This document shows positions 42,665 to 54,100 of a stretch of DNA of 64,000 bases, piece by piece. The notes below the pieces were generated by a model. That model had not been told where the DNA came from, searched no databases, and saw only the letters and a list, made by a program, of their open reading frames with translations. Each line of letters starts with the position of its first letter. The stretch's first letter is position 1. The DNA is from Saccharina japonica. Lineage: Eukaryota > Sar > Phaeophyceae > Laminariales > Laminariaceae. The position numbers and the translations under genes were made by a program. The stretch spans positions 124,001-188,000 of the forward strand of contig MEHQ01002773.1 in NCBI GenBank assembly GCA_008828725.1, written 5' to 3'.

Positions 42665-42692
42665 TGTTTTTATAACTTTTTTAGTATACAGT

Positions 42693-43006
42693 ACAGGACA
42701 CCTAATAAGAAACAGGAAATCTGGTCCAGGCTGGATTTCTTATTTGAGACAGGGTGCTTTGTACACTAATTTCAAGAAAACGACTCCCGAATTTCTTATC
42801 AGGCCTCTAAATCTCAGCCTGGCTTTCTTATTAGCCTGTTTCTTATGAGGTAATAAGAAACAGGAAATCTGGTCCAGGCTGGATTTCTTATTTGAGACAG
42901 GGTGCTTTGTACACTAATTTCAAGAAAACGACTCCCGAATTTCTTATCAGGGCTCTAAATCTCAGCCTGGCTTTCTTATTAGCCTGTTTCTTATGAGGTG
43001 TCCCGT
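42693..43006 (+). mobile_element. ACAGGACACC-ended TIR element with 148-bp internal tandem duplication
   Basis: The ends are ACAGGACACCTAATAAGAAA and, from the other strand, ACGGGACACCTCATAAGAAA. Inside, a 148-bp unit is present twice (42703-42850 and 42851-42998) with only about one difference between units, so the duplication is recent. A single-unit relative lies inverted at 63392-63571. Confidence 0.75.
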
Positions 43007-43038
43007 ACTTTCTCGTATATATTCTGCGTGATGCAGTA

Positions 43039-43154
43039 TTACGGAGGACGGAGGACCATAGTAAATAGGACCAAACTTTGTTCGTAAAAATACGTAGATA
43101 TGCAGGTTTTTGTCTCTACGGAAGGTCCTATTTACTACGTATGGTCCTCCGCAA
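43039..43154. mobile_element. TA-flanked MITE (Tc1/mariner-like), second copy
   Basis: TTACGGAGGACGGAGGACCA on the left shows a small internal duplication of GGAGGAC. The right end reads TTGCGGAGGACCATACGTAG from the other strand. TA flanks at 43037-43038 and 43155-43156. Confidence 0.75.
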
Positions 43155-43199
43155 TAGTTTCCGTTGGCCCGTACTGGCAGTAGTTATTTCATGCCACAG

Positions 43200-44840
43200 C
43201 AGCACATGTGTCCTGTTGGATTGTCAACCCGTCAATGTCACATAATTTAAACCTGGTATATATAAATACCAGTATATGTTATATAGTGAGAATATATTTA
43301 CCGTTGTCACGTGTGTGTATGTATTATTATATAATATATAATATATAGTTGTTTCATGCCACAGCAACACAACTCCTGTTGTGATGCCAACACAGTATGT
43401 AGCAGTACTACGTACTGTCGTTCTCGTTACTGGTGCTGCTGTGTGTGCTCTTCACACTGAAAAACCGCCCTTCCTACCCGCCGACATCCAGCGCACCCAG
43501 TCAGTGTCTGTGCCGATTCTTCTTCGTATAGAGAGATACCAGTTATGTGGTCACAAAACTACGAGTGAACAGAAGACTGACTGCCGAAGATTGAATAGCC
43601 GCATACGAGTACCATGTACCTGATATTATGAAAATATAAGGATACGACATTAAACATACTTAATATGCACATGATCGCGCCTATCAGGAGTTTTGAGTCG
43701 TTTTCATAGGCACTTTCCGAAACCACATGTTGACAAGAGGTCCCTCATAAATCAAAACATAAAGCAAATATTTGTTATTATAGAGCAGTTGGCGTTGATA
43801 TTTCATATGATACAGTTTCATTTCAGTCACTGCGAAACAAGAACCGTGTGCGTACCTAAGGCAAGGCAACTCGTCTCGGGGAACTCCGGCGATATACGCC
43901 GTGAAATCATTGAATGCTTGAACGTCACAGAACAACGTAATAAAGAAAACAACACGAGAATGTCACAGGTTGACTAACTAGCTACTACAGTAGGGCTGAC
44001 CCAGGCTAGGGCTATGTTGCAGATAAAAAAAGACAAGTAATCGAGTCCCTGCGGGAAACGTACCAACAAAACACCTCGGGGCCTCGCTCTGCTGCTGCTG
44101 CTTGTCCGTGGTAGTAGTTGCGGAGCAGTACGACTAGTCGCAGTATCAATTTCCATTAATTCGTGTGTGTGTGTGTTCTTCGCATAAAGCCTTCCTTTCT
44201 ACCCGTCGATATCCAGCACACCCAGTCAGTGTCTGTGCCGATTGTTCATCCTAAAAAGATGCCAGTTATGTGGTCACAAAACTACGACACAAGAGATAAT
44301 ACGCTCAGTGCAGTAAGCAGAGCAGACATATCGGCTCGATAACTACAGTAACTGCCGTAGGTATGTAGTGATGAAAAAAAAATACAAAATTAACTCAGTG
44401 AGGTATACCTGGTATACTACTACTACTGCTGTAGATTTGTTGAGTTAGGTGGAGCTACGTACGTACTTAATGATAGTAGTGTGAATTAGTGGGGGTATAT
44501 CTGGTATTAATAATTACCACGTATCGTAGTTGTTTTTAGCAGACGATGCATCATGCATGTAGAAGAGTTTCAATGTGTATCACTTTGTGTCCGTCGAACA
44601 AACGAAATGGTATGAACGGAAAGCAAAGCTCACGCGTATAGGGTTGTGTGACTATGACAGAATGAACAATAACTTTGGCCACAATTCAATGGTAGCAAAT
44701 ACACCCCTCACAATTCAATGGGAGACTGCTGTATCATGCCCAACAACTGTTTTTTTTTTTGCACTTGGCACAACCATCATTCATTGTGTACCAGCGTGTA
44801 TCTGCTGTTCACCAAAATACGAGCTATCTTGTGTATTTAG
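43200..44840. repeat. Intergenic with two dispersed-repeat fragments
   Basis: Fragments of the unclassified repeat lie at about 43445-43600 and 44168-44340. Both carry CCAGCRCACCCAGTCAGTGTCTGTGCCG, compared in pieces, with a CAGT duplication not seen in the other copies, so these two are closest relatives. Nothing else is recognised apart from TA-rich microsatellites at 43255-43345. Confidence 0.55.
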
Positions 44841-46164
44841 TAGGGCTGTGAGTCGGTTTCATTTCACGACTAATAACTAGTCGCTAGTCGGCGAAGCCGA
44901 CTAGCTGACTTTAGTCGGTAAGTCGGCTTGCCGACGAAAGTCAGGCGAGCAAAGCGAGCCAAAAAAGCCCCCCCCGGCCGAGGGGGCCCCGCTGGAGGCG
45001 ACCCCCGGAGGGCCACCGGAGGCCAAAAATACGCTATTTGGCTTCACTTTACGCAAGAAAAGCGCAAACCATATGACCTAGATTCACATAAGGTTTGAAC
45101 GAAAAACACAAAAAAGCTTCAGTTTACACAAGAAATTCACGAAAAACGAGAAGTACAACGCATGTACCAGGTAGATCTATCCCGGACTAGAGGAACGTGA
45201 CAGCAATTGTTTGAGTCGCAATACTACCTGGCGGGGATACGAGCGAAAAAGCGAACTCATCACCAACATAGCGGTGCAAAAATTATCCCCAGAAGAAAAG
45301 GTCTTGGATCCCTCCGTGATGTTATTCGTTTATTAACGTCTCTCCCAACCTTGCGCGAAACGCGCGCGTCGATGACGACGGCAATCCCAAAAACTTCAAC
45401 ACCGGGTTTGGATCTGAGCGGCTTGCTGCGCCTCTCCTCATGCTTCACGCGAGCCGCCTTTACCGCAATTTTGAATTATTATGTAGGATTAAGTATAGAA
45501 GTCGGGGACTTGGCTGTGGCCCGCGTGTGGTTCCAGTGTTATGAGACCGAATATTTCGAAAAACGCCGAAAACACTACTTTAGACACTAACCCTAACCGT
45601 AACCCCAACCCCGACCCTTTCGAGCTTTGTCTTGAAAAATCAGGGTTTTTTTGTTTGTTTGAAAAATTGGTCGACCACACTAAAAGGTATATAAAATAAT
45701 ATTCCCCGATTTCCATACTTTATCCTAGATACTAATAATAATTCAGTAATGCGGTAAAGGCTACTGCTTCACGCGGTACAGCACTGTTTCGGGGTCGTGT
45801 GCACTCGCCAAGGTGGTCCGCGGGCCGATCATGGCCACAACTTCGCCGACGGGATCTCCGCCCTCAGCGTTGGCATTGGGTGCGCGAGGGCTGACACCGT
45901 CGGCACCGTCGAGAGAGATGGGCTGTTCCGCCATGTGTGCGTGTGTGTGTGGATCTCCTGCGGTGCGCTGAAGTGTAACAGGGCATGTGAGGGTATCCGC
46001 AGCCCGCAGCAATTCATGTTAAAAGCTGTACCCCGCGTTAAAAAAGCCTTCCTACAGTTAAGGAAACCCTATGAGTCGGAAAGTCGGCAACTCCGTTTCA
46101 CGACTGACTATTAGTCCGACTAATAACTAGTCGGCGACTTAAGTCGTGCCGACTCACAGCCCTA
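44841..46164. mobile_element. hAT-type non-autonomous transposon, 1324 bp, 8-bp TSD
   Basis: The termini are TAGGGCTGTGAGTCGG on the left and TAGGGCTGTGAGTCGG read from the right. The element is flanked by a perfect 8-bp duplication GTATTTAG (44833-44840 and 46165-46172), diagnostic of hAT elements. Subterminal regions are rich in GACTAGTCGG-type palindromes, possible transposase-binding sites. The interior has frames of up to 127 codons (45207-45590 plus; 45761-46012 minus) without a DDE or BED-finger/dimerisation signature. It therefore looks non-autonomous and may carry captured sequence. A CTAACCCTAACCGTAACCCC tract lies at 45588. Confidence 0.88.
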
Positions 46165-46172
46165 GTATTTAG

Positions 46173-47191
46173 AGTATTAAGGGTCGTCCACCCTTGGTCC
46201 ACCCGTTTTGTGTTTTTATTGCACTGCGGAAACGTGTTTTATAGTATTTTTTTACGGTACAATAAAACAAAACTGTTTGATATAGACCTCGCGTGTAGGT
46301 CTAAACCCCGCCTCCATATCGATACATTAGTAAATCTATAGTTATGGTCCGATAACACGCCGACTAGTTGTTCCTACGACGTACATATATATGTTGTATG
46401 TATTAGGGCCGATATTAACGAATACCTGGTATAAACTAAATTCAATTTGGAAAAAAACAAATCAAATTCGCTTTTCATTGGTCAACACACGCACCAGCAC
46501 CAACGATTAGGATTTTGGGGACTATTCGTTTTGAATTGGACAAAAATAACAAGAAGCTCCTACTCGTAGGTTTTTTTTCTGGGTAGAATTCAAATCAAAT
46601 TTGGGAGTTGGGCCGACTTGGACCGGCATGTCCACGGTGGGTAAATAAATGCCCCCGGTACAACCTGGCGATTTCTTGATCGCATCGATGACCACGACCG
46701 AGGCGAGAACGCATGAACCACGACGCGAGGCCACCGGGACAACTGCGGCGCCCTCGCCTCAAGACCATAGCACATCGTATTCCGGCAATGGCGCGTCAAA
46801 TCCAATCATGGCGGTCGCAATCCCAACTTCTCATCCAGTTCGATGTGCCAACCCGACCAAAAACCGAGTGATCGACGCAAAAACAGCAGGATACGCTCAA
46901 TTGACGAGACTTCGATTGCACCTTCGCCGTCCCTGTCTCGCCCGTGGCGTTTCAGGGATCCCTACGCGCATCCAGGCGACCCTGAGAGAGATAGCTTCCT
47001 AGTCTGGGCGGTCAAACGCAAGAGTATGCTTGCGTCGGCGCGCACGCGCCGACGCATGCCTTCGCTCTCGTCCACTCTCGTCGGATTTTTTTCCACCTGG
47101 GCGTTGCGGTAATATCCGCATGGCAATGTTATTTAATTCGGCCATTCCCACCTGCTTTAAATCGATTTTTGTGGTTGTAGGCATTCTAGCA
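46173..47191. other. Intergenic with unidentified coding-like stretch
   Basis: Between about 46.5 and 47.2 kb, frames on both strands (plus 46649-47002; minus 46522-46734) look protein-like, for example ASVVVIDAIKKSPGCTGGIY on the minus strand. I cannot assign a family and see no complete gene. Confidence 0.3.
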
Positions 47192-47439
47192 GACGCATGC
47201 GACGATAGAGGTAGAGCTTTTTGCTGTTTTTTTCTCTGAATGATCCGCCCCTTCGACCCGAAATCGATGGCCTTTACTTATTGTGTTGCACATTTTCCAT
47301 ACCTAGCTACGTAGCTCATGGGATTATTGATCGGGTAACACTTTTGGATTCCTCCAAAACCATTTTTCGGGTGAGGTATGGAGCTCCTCAAGTACGGAGT
47401 TCAGATAAAACATGGTGCATCTCTATCGTAGCATCCGTC
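47192..47439 (-). mobile_element. ~250-bp TIR element (copy 5), TSD AGCA
   Basis: GACGCATGCGACGATAGAGG on the left and GACGGATGCTACGATAGAGA from the right, inverted relative to most copies. Flanked by AGCA at 47188-47191 and 47440-47443. Confidence 0.88.
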
Positions 47440-47512
47440 AGCACACGGGTACTTCGTTTGAGGTTTTCGCCTTGAAACGGTCGATCAGAAGAATGCCTCC
47501 GATACATGTTGC

Positions 47513-47606
47513 AGGAGTAAATAAAACCTACGGTGTACACAACTACCTACATATTTAAATCCATTTACGAACGATATTTGGTTCTATTTACTATGATCCC
47601 CCGTAA
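47513..47606. mobile_element. Partial TA-type MITE
   Basis: The right end TTACGGGGGATCATAGTAAA (other strand) with a flanking TA is intact. The left end is reduced to AGTAAATAAAACC. It lies 20 bp from the next TIR element. Confidence 0.6.
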
Positions 47607-47625
47607 TAGTTGCTTTACCATCACC

Positions 47626-47872
47626 GATGCATGCTACGATAGAGGTGCACCATGTTTTTTCTGAGCTCCTCACTTAAGGATCGTCATATCTCACCGAAAA
47701 CATGATTTTGGAGGAAAATAAAAGTGCTGCCGGATGCGAAATCTCATGACCGAAGTGTATTCTGAAACAATATTCGTCACAAGAATGAAAGTCCGACGAA
47801 TTTGGGTTAAGGAGCCCGATCGTTCAGAAAACGATTCAGTCAAAAAGTGCTACCTCTTCCGTAGCATGCGTC
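47626..47872 (+). mobile_element. ~250-bp TIR element (copy 6) just upstream of gene 2, TSD CACC
   Basis: It begins GATGCATGCTACGATAGAGG and is flanked by CACC at 47622-47625 and 47873-47876. Its right end is only 100 bp upstream of the gene 2 start codon, so it probably lies in or next to the gene 2 promoter or 5' UTR. Confidence 0.9.
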
Positions 47873-47971
47873 CACCCCTTTTAAACTGAAATCTGCTCAC
47901 GGAACAGGCAGCTAAACATCAAAGAGGGAGCCGACGACATCATCTGCAAGAAGTGAAGCAATTGTCGGCCC

Positions 47972-48146
47972 ATGAAGGCCCGTCGTCATCAATCCGCTCG
48001 GCTGGTGGTGGCTCTGAGTGTGTTACTGGGGCACTGCTGTTTAGTCGGCGTCATGGCAACAACGAGCAAATATCGACCCACCGAATGCATCGACCCGTTC
48101 ATCGCGGATGGAGACTGCGATTACCGGAACAACGTCGAGAATTGCG
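47972..48146 (+). CDS. Gene 2 exon 1: signal peptide and first LNR half
   Basis: MKARRHQSAR is followed by a hydrophobic core (LVVALSVLLGHCCLVGV, residues 11-27) with likely cleavage after VMA. ECIDPFIADGDCDYRNNVEN then C gives the first LNR half. Donor GTGAGT at 48147, phase 1. Confidence 0.87.
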
Positions 48147-51100
48147 GTGAGTTGGACCTTTCGAACGAAAGAAAGCTGTACATACTTAAGATCTTTGGTC
48201 CGTGCGATAGTGTGAATCCATGATAGAGCAATCCCAGGGTAGGGGTATCACTGTCAGGCTCAATATTTTCTGACCGATTCTGCTCCTCACGTGAGTAACC
48301 ACCGGATACTATTATTATTGTAGTGGCATATTTGTTTTTGGACTACCGCATTGGAAGGTTCGGTCGGGTTGCGCGATCGAATGTTTTCGAAGTCATGTTT
48401 CAGGTGAGATATTGAGCTCCTCATGTGAGGAGCTCAGAACCAATTGCTGCGCCCCTACCGTGGGGTGGCTCGATACATACAACGGAAGGGGTGCAAGTTG
48501 TGCAATTGGTTTGAGGCTCGTCGCGTAAGGCCTTCTGTGTGTATCACCTAAACCCGACTTTACGAAAATGGGCACACACTTAACCCTATGGACGATATCA
48601 CGGCCTAGACCCATACAAAACATATTGTCAAAGTAAAACGATGTTGAGGTGCAGTAGTTGACGCATGCTACGGTAAAGGTGCACCATGTTTTTTGCCTTC
48701 TGAGGGCGGTTACTTAAGGAGCTCTATACCTCACCCAAAAACTGATTTTCGGAGGAAAATATATATGCCACCCGATGAACAATGCCATGTCTTAAGTATA
48801 CAACAAACAATATTGCAACTCTAGAATGAACGTCCGACGAGTTTGGGTTAAGGCACCCAACCATTAAAAGAAAACCTTTGGGTCAACAAAACGCTCAGCC
48901 TGTATCGTAGCACGCCTCATTTTACTCGGTTGAGAACCCCCTATAAATTTGAAACAGTTTCGCCAGAAAGTGGTAGCCCTAGTGTGGCACGCGTCCCATC
49001 AATGAAGCTCATAATTCACGGCTGTGTATTTGAGGAGGGAGTCACCAGTCGAAGACGTTTCCGACAATTCTGTTTTTTTTAATATTTCTTGTTTAATCAG
49101 TGTCTGCTACTACTTCTGTTGTGGGATATATAAGTGTGTGGATGCAAACGCTTCGGGGTTGCTGTAGGGCTGCATAGCGCACGGGGCGCATACTAGGTAT
49201 CGTACGGGGTGGTTAGTGGTTTCCGCAAGGGGGTATAAGGGTATCTGAAAGCCCAATAGGGTGCATGCTACGTTTGGGGTAGAACACTATGCTGTTTGGG
49301 GTCTTCCCGGATATATATATATATATCCTTTGCCGTACGATCGAATGTGAAAGGTACTGAACGCTAAGCCCGACACACAATGTCATGGGCTATGTGTTGA
49401 GACTGAAGGACATCGTTGTATAAATCGTTTTGAAGGCAAATCAAATGCTTAGCAGGCTCTCTATGTTATCCCGTCATACCGAACTTGCTACGACAAATAG
49501 GACTGCCTCTATCGTCGCACGCGTGTTTGGGGATGGCCCATTACTGTATGTCGAAGGTCAAGCATAAGCACGAAATTCAGGCGTGAGTACTACGACCGGT
49601 GCACGCTGCGCTTGTGGGTGCCAGTAACGCTGACTTGTAACGAAACTGTCTTCAAACCGTAATGTATGCGCACATCTGGAACGGTCTCCATTGCGGAGCA
49701 TAGATCGTCGTTGGCGAATGAAATCGCAATGCTTATTTCTCCCATATGCCGATGTTTCGTCTGCGGAACGACACTTGTTATACCCGCCCTGCTCTGCGTA
49801 AACGTAAGCTTATCGTATCGAGTTAGCGCCGGCGTAACTTTGGGCACAACCACGACACTTGCCGTGCAACTTGCCTTAACGCTCTTCTTGCTTCTTAATA
49901 TATATATTTTTTGTATATATATATCATAGAACAAAGCCACAACCTTGTTGTGGTGGAAGGGTTCGTGCCGCTTAACTACACACCGACGTTTTTTTGTCCA
50001 TATACCAGGGTACGATGGTGGCGACTGCTGCGAATGTACCTGCATCGACACAGATTCCTACAAGTGTGGCGACTACGGAGGCTTTGCTTGCCTCGATCCC
50101 AGTGCTTCTTGCGTCGACGACGACGACGTCACAATCCCTCCGGGGTATGATTATCATAACATAGACCCAGAAGCTCCGATCGGGTCATCCTGCTACACGG
50201 CTTGGTTGTCAGACGGAGACTGCGACCTGCGGAACAACAACAAAGGTTGCGGTGAGTCGCGTTTTGCGATTGACTTGCGTGTATCGCGTCAACTAGATTG
50301 CCCTCATTCGATGGAAGAATTTCTTGCACGTTATCGTTTTATTCTGCAAATCCAATTGCGGCAGGGTTTATATGCTTCTTTAATGGTGCATAGTGCTACT
50401 TATGCCCGTTTTCATATCTTGCTTTTACATATACGAGTAGAGCGGTTGACGAAACTAGTCTTAAAATAACTTGAATTATTGTGGATTATGTTTTGCCACA
50501 CAACCGGACACGATATGGAGTGTGATAGTGATTTTTTTTGCGTCCCCTATAACTTTTCATTCAACGATGCCGTCATTCGACTCAAGGACTCGTACAAACA
50601 AACCTAGGCATGCAGCTACAACGCGTGTAGCTTTAAGTCTCGCTTCGCTAGACACATCGTATGGCCAACACCCCCCCCCAAACTATTTATGTCCAGATTA
50701 AGCGGGACTCCTTCACCGGTCATCACTTGACCATGCCCAGCTTGTGATACCGATGCAGCCACGTTAACGAAACCCATAATATGTAGGGATGTTTATGGAA
50801 TGCAGGCGTAACACCCAACGCGTGCTACGATAATACCACCACGAGCATTGTGGCAAAACGTTTTTCTTACTGACGGGGGGGGTTCTCACCTGACGAACTA
50901 CATAACGCTGTTACAATCCTGTTCGTAGCCTACGGAATGTTTCGTTCTACGCCATAGGATGTGTCATCGTGGCGAAAGATACCAAATCGTTTTCATGGTC
51001 ATCGTGTGGGCGAGGTGTAGAGCTCGTCAGATGATAACCTTCAGCAACTTGAACTTCACCCCCTATCGTGGCCCGTGTCAACTTCAACCAATAGCATCGA

Positions 51101-54100
51101 ACGTCCGTTCTAAATCGTCATTTTCACACAATACCAGGTTATGACGGTGGCGATTGTTGCGAGTGCACCTGCGTCAGCACGGAAGATTTCACCTGCGGCA
51201 ATGACAGTGACGGCGGGTACACGTGCCTCGATCCCGGTGCTCTTTGCGTGGACGAGGACGACGCCACCACTAACCCGGAGCATGAGTCGGCCTCGTCGGA
51301 CAAAGAGTACACACCGAGCTCATCGTGCGTGAGCGATGTAATATCGAACGGAAACTGCGACGCGGACGCGAACAACGAGGAATGCGGTGCGTCGCGTTCA
51401 GTGGCGGTTGTTTTTTTCCCGCGTAAAACGATCTCGTGACTGTTTCCTTCTTCGTTCATGGTGGTGTTGTCTACGAGGAGCATCCCGAAACCGCCCTTTT
51501 AGTATGCCAACCGGTGGTACGAAACCCCTTCCCTAGAGTTTGGAACTATTCAGCAAGCCTTGACTGCGTTCTCGTGGTAACACTTATATTGGATACATGC
51601 GTCTAGACAAAGCGGGAACCTGCGTTTGGATGGGCGTGCCGAGCTTGTGATAGGCATAAATCTACGATGGTGTTAACGCCCACTCTAAAAGAAGCTGCCG
51701 TAAGTTCAACGAAGGCACTGCACAGGCGACCAATGACATCGGCGTAAGACTAGCCGTTTCATAATTGTATTGTTGGCAGCGGGAAAGTCAACCCGGAAGG
51801 CACCGACGAAACGTGGGGTAGACTCGAGACCCCGAGCTAAACCCATTTACAGGTCTTATGTTTGCACCAAACTTATATTGCCGGTGTGGTATTAATTACA
51901 GCTCACCTCCGTGATGTCTCGGCGGCGGGGGGTGTTGTCATCAAAGTTCTTACAACTACAACCGATATCCTGTTTATCAAACATCGCCGTATCGCTCATA
52001 CACTAGCGTATCCAACGCATGGTATTTGTTTGCTATTTTGCTACGTTCGGCACCTCTCCGAATGAACAATCCTGGGCTCCTTCGATGATGAAAGTTTCGG
52101 TTGTAAGCAAACCCTGCCAGACTTCCATGTATGGCCCTGGACTCGTTCTAAGTACTCACCAACGCACGTACGACACCGGATGATCGACGCTGCGCGCTGC
52201 TGTTCTCAGGATACGACGGTGGCGATTGCTGTGAGTGCACCTGCGTCAGCACTTCGGACCACACGTGCGGCGACAGCAGCAATGGCGGCTACGATTGTAT
52301 CGATCCGAGCACGCCATGCATCGATGGCTATGTCCAAGCCAGCACGAAGACGACCATCGGCGTGTCAGCCAACGCCTACGACACGCGTCCCGGCCAAGAC
52401 AAAGATATGAGGGGCTGCGGGGAACATGGGTGTGAACCTGAGCTATCCCGGGATGGAATCACTGCCGACGCGGAGTCGAGATGGTCCTGCGCACAGGAGA
52501 TAGTCCCCGATGGAGGGCTATGCGAGATAGAGTTCGTGTTCGAAGACCCCCAGGATATCATTGAGGTACAAGTTGCATTCTGGAAGGCAGACGAACGCGA
52601 CCGCACTCTAGAGGTGAGCTGAAGAGGTCATGTCATGAGGTACAGGCACAGGTGTTCAATTCGTAACTAGGGTCTCAGTGTATCCAGGGCATATAGTCAC
52701 ATAGCCTTCGTTCGACACGTGCACTGATGTCGAAAACCAACGACCGAGCTTTGCACCGCCCGGTGTAGTCTCGTTCTCTAGGTCAAACCCAACCTTGTCC
52801 ACGGTGTTGTATAAGTAACACGCCTAACTGGACAATCGTACACTTGTATTTATCAAGGCCAACACTCTAAGTGAGTGGTACATTACTGCTCAGCCTTTTT
52901 AGGAAAGCAAAATAGAGAGCTTTGGGTGTGTCAAAACCGTCCTTTCTAAGCAATGACGGGTTACCCATTTTATCACCAACTGACACGATTGCACAATTGC
53001 ATTGTGGTATACGCCTCGTTGCCGTGGTTTCTGTTTCGGCAAAGCATTGACACGTTCAGCATTGGCGCAGCTCGTGTTTAGCCCCGGGATCAAAATAAAT
53101 AGTTCAAGCCTAAGCAACGATTCCTGAGTGTACGAAGTCGTTTTGCCAAAAGCGTACCGTATTATATTGCATATTATTTTCCCTCTTTCGCTAAATTAAG
53201 TAGTAATAAATACCCCCCTATACCACAAACAACCTACTACAATAGATTACGTATTATGCATTATACAGGTCTTACTTGAAAACTTCATAAAATGCCAAAA
53301 AGGTACGAGGTATCAATTTGTACAGTATGTATTTACTGTTGTGCGTACTTCAAAATACTATAATACAGCGCACAGAGAGTACATACCAGACGCATGCTAC
53401 GATAGAGGTGCAGCATGTTTATTTCTGAGCTCCTCACTTAAGGAGCGTCATACCTCACCGAAAAAATGATTTTGGAGGAAAATGAAAGTGCTGCCGGATG
53501 CGAAATCTCATGACCGAAGTATACTCTGAAACATTATTCGTCTCAAAAATGAAAGTCTGACGAATTTGGGTTAAGGAGCCCGATCGTTCAGAAAACGATC
53601 CAGCCAAAAAGTGCTACCTCTACCGTAGCACGCGTCACCAGATATATTGTTTCCTCACCTCCGTCGGCTATGATATGCCTGGTACCTGACATACATACTG
53701 CTGTACTGCCGTCAATGTGCGTCGTCTCGTTTAACCCTTATAGGACTGGAGTCCCCTTTTGGGAACAAATTACTTAGGATTAGAGTGGTTTGTCCCCAAA
53801 ACGGGACTGCAGTCCTAAAGGGGTTAAGGGGTTAATGCCGATCCTTGCAGCAATCTTATTGTCTCGTTGGCACTTGCTTGCCGTGACTTCGTCGTGACGG
53901 GATATTTGCCGACGCATGCTGCGATAAAGGTGGGCCCTGTTGTTTCTGACGGGGGTGATTGGAGGAGCTCTGTGTACCTCACTCCAAAACTGGTGTTGAA
54001 GGGATTTATAAGTGCACCCCTAGGAAGCATCCCATGGCCGAATTATAAAACGAAAACTATGGCATCAATATACTGAAATTATGACAATTTTGGGTCAGGG

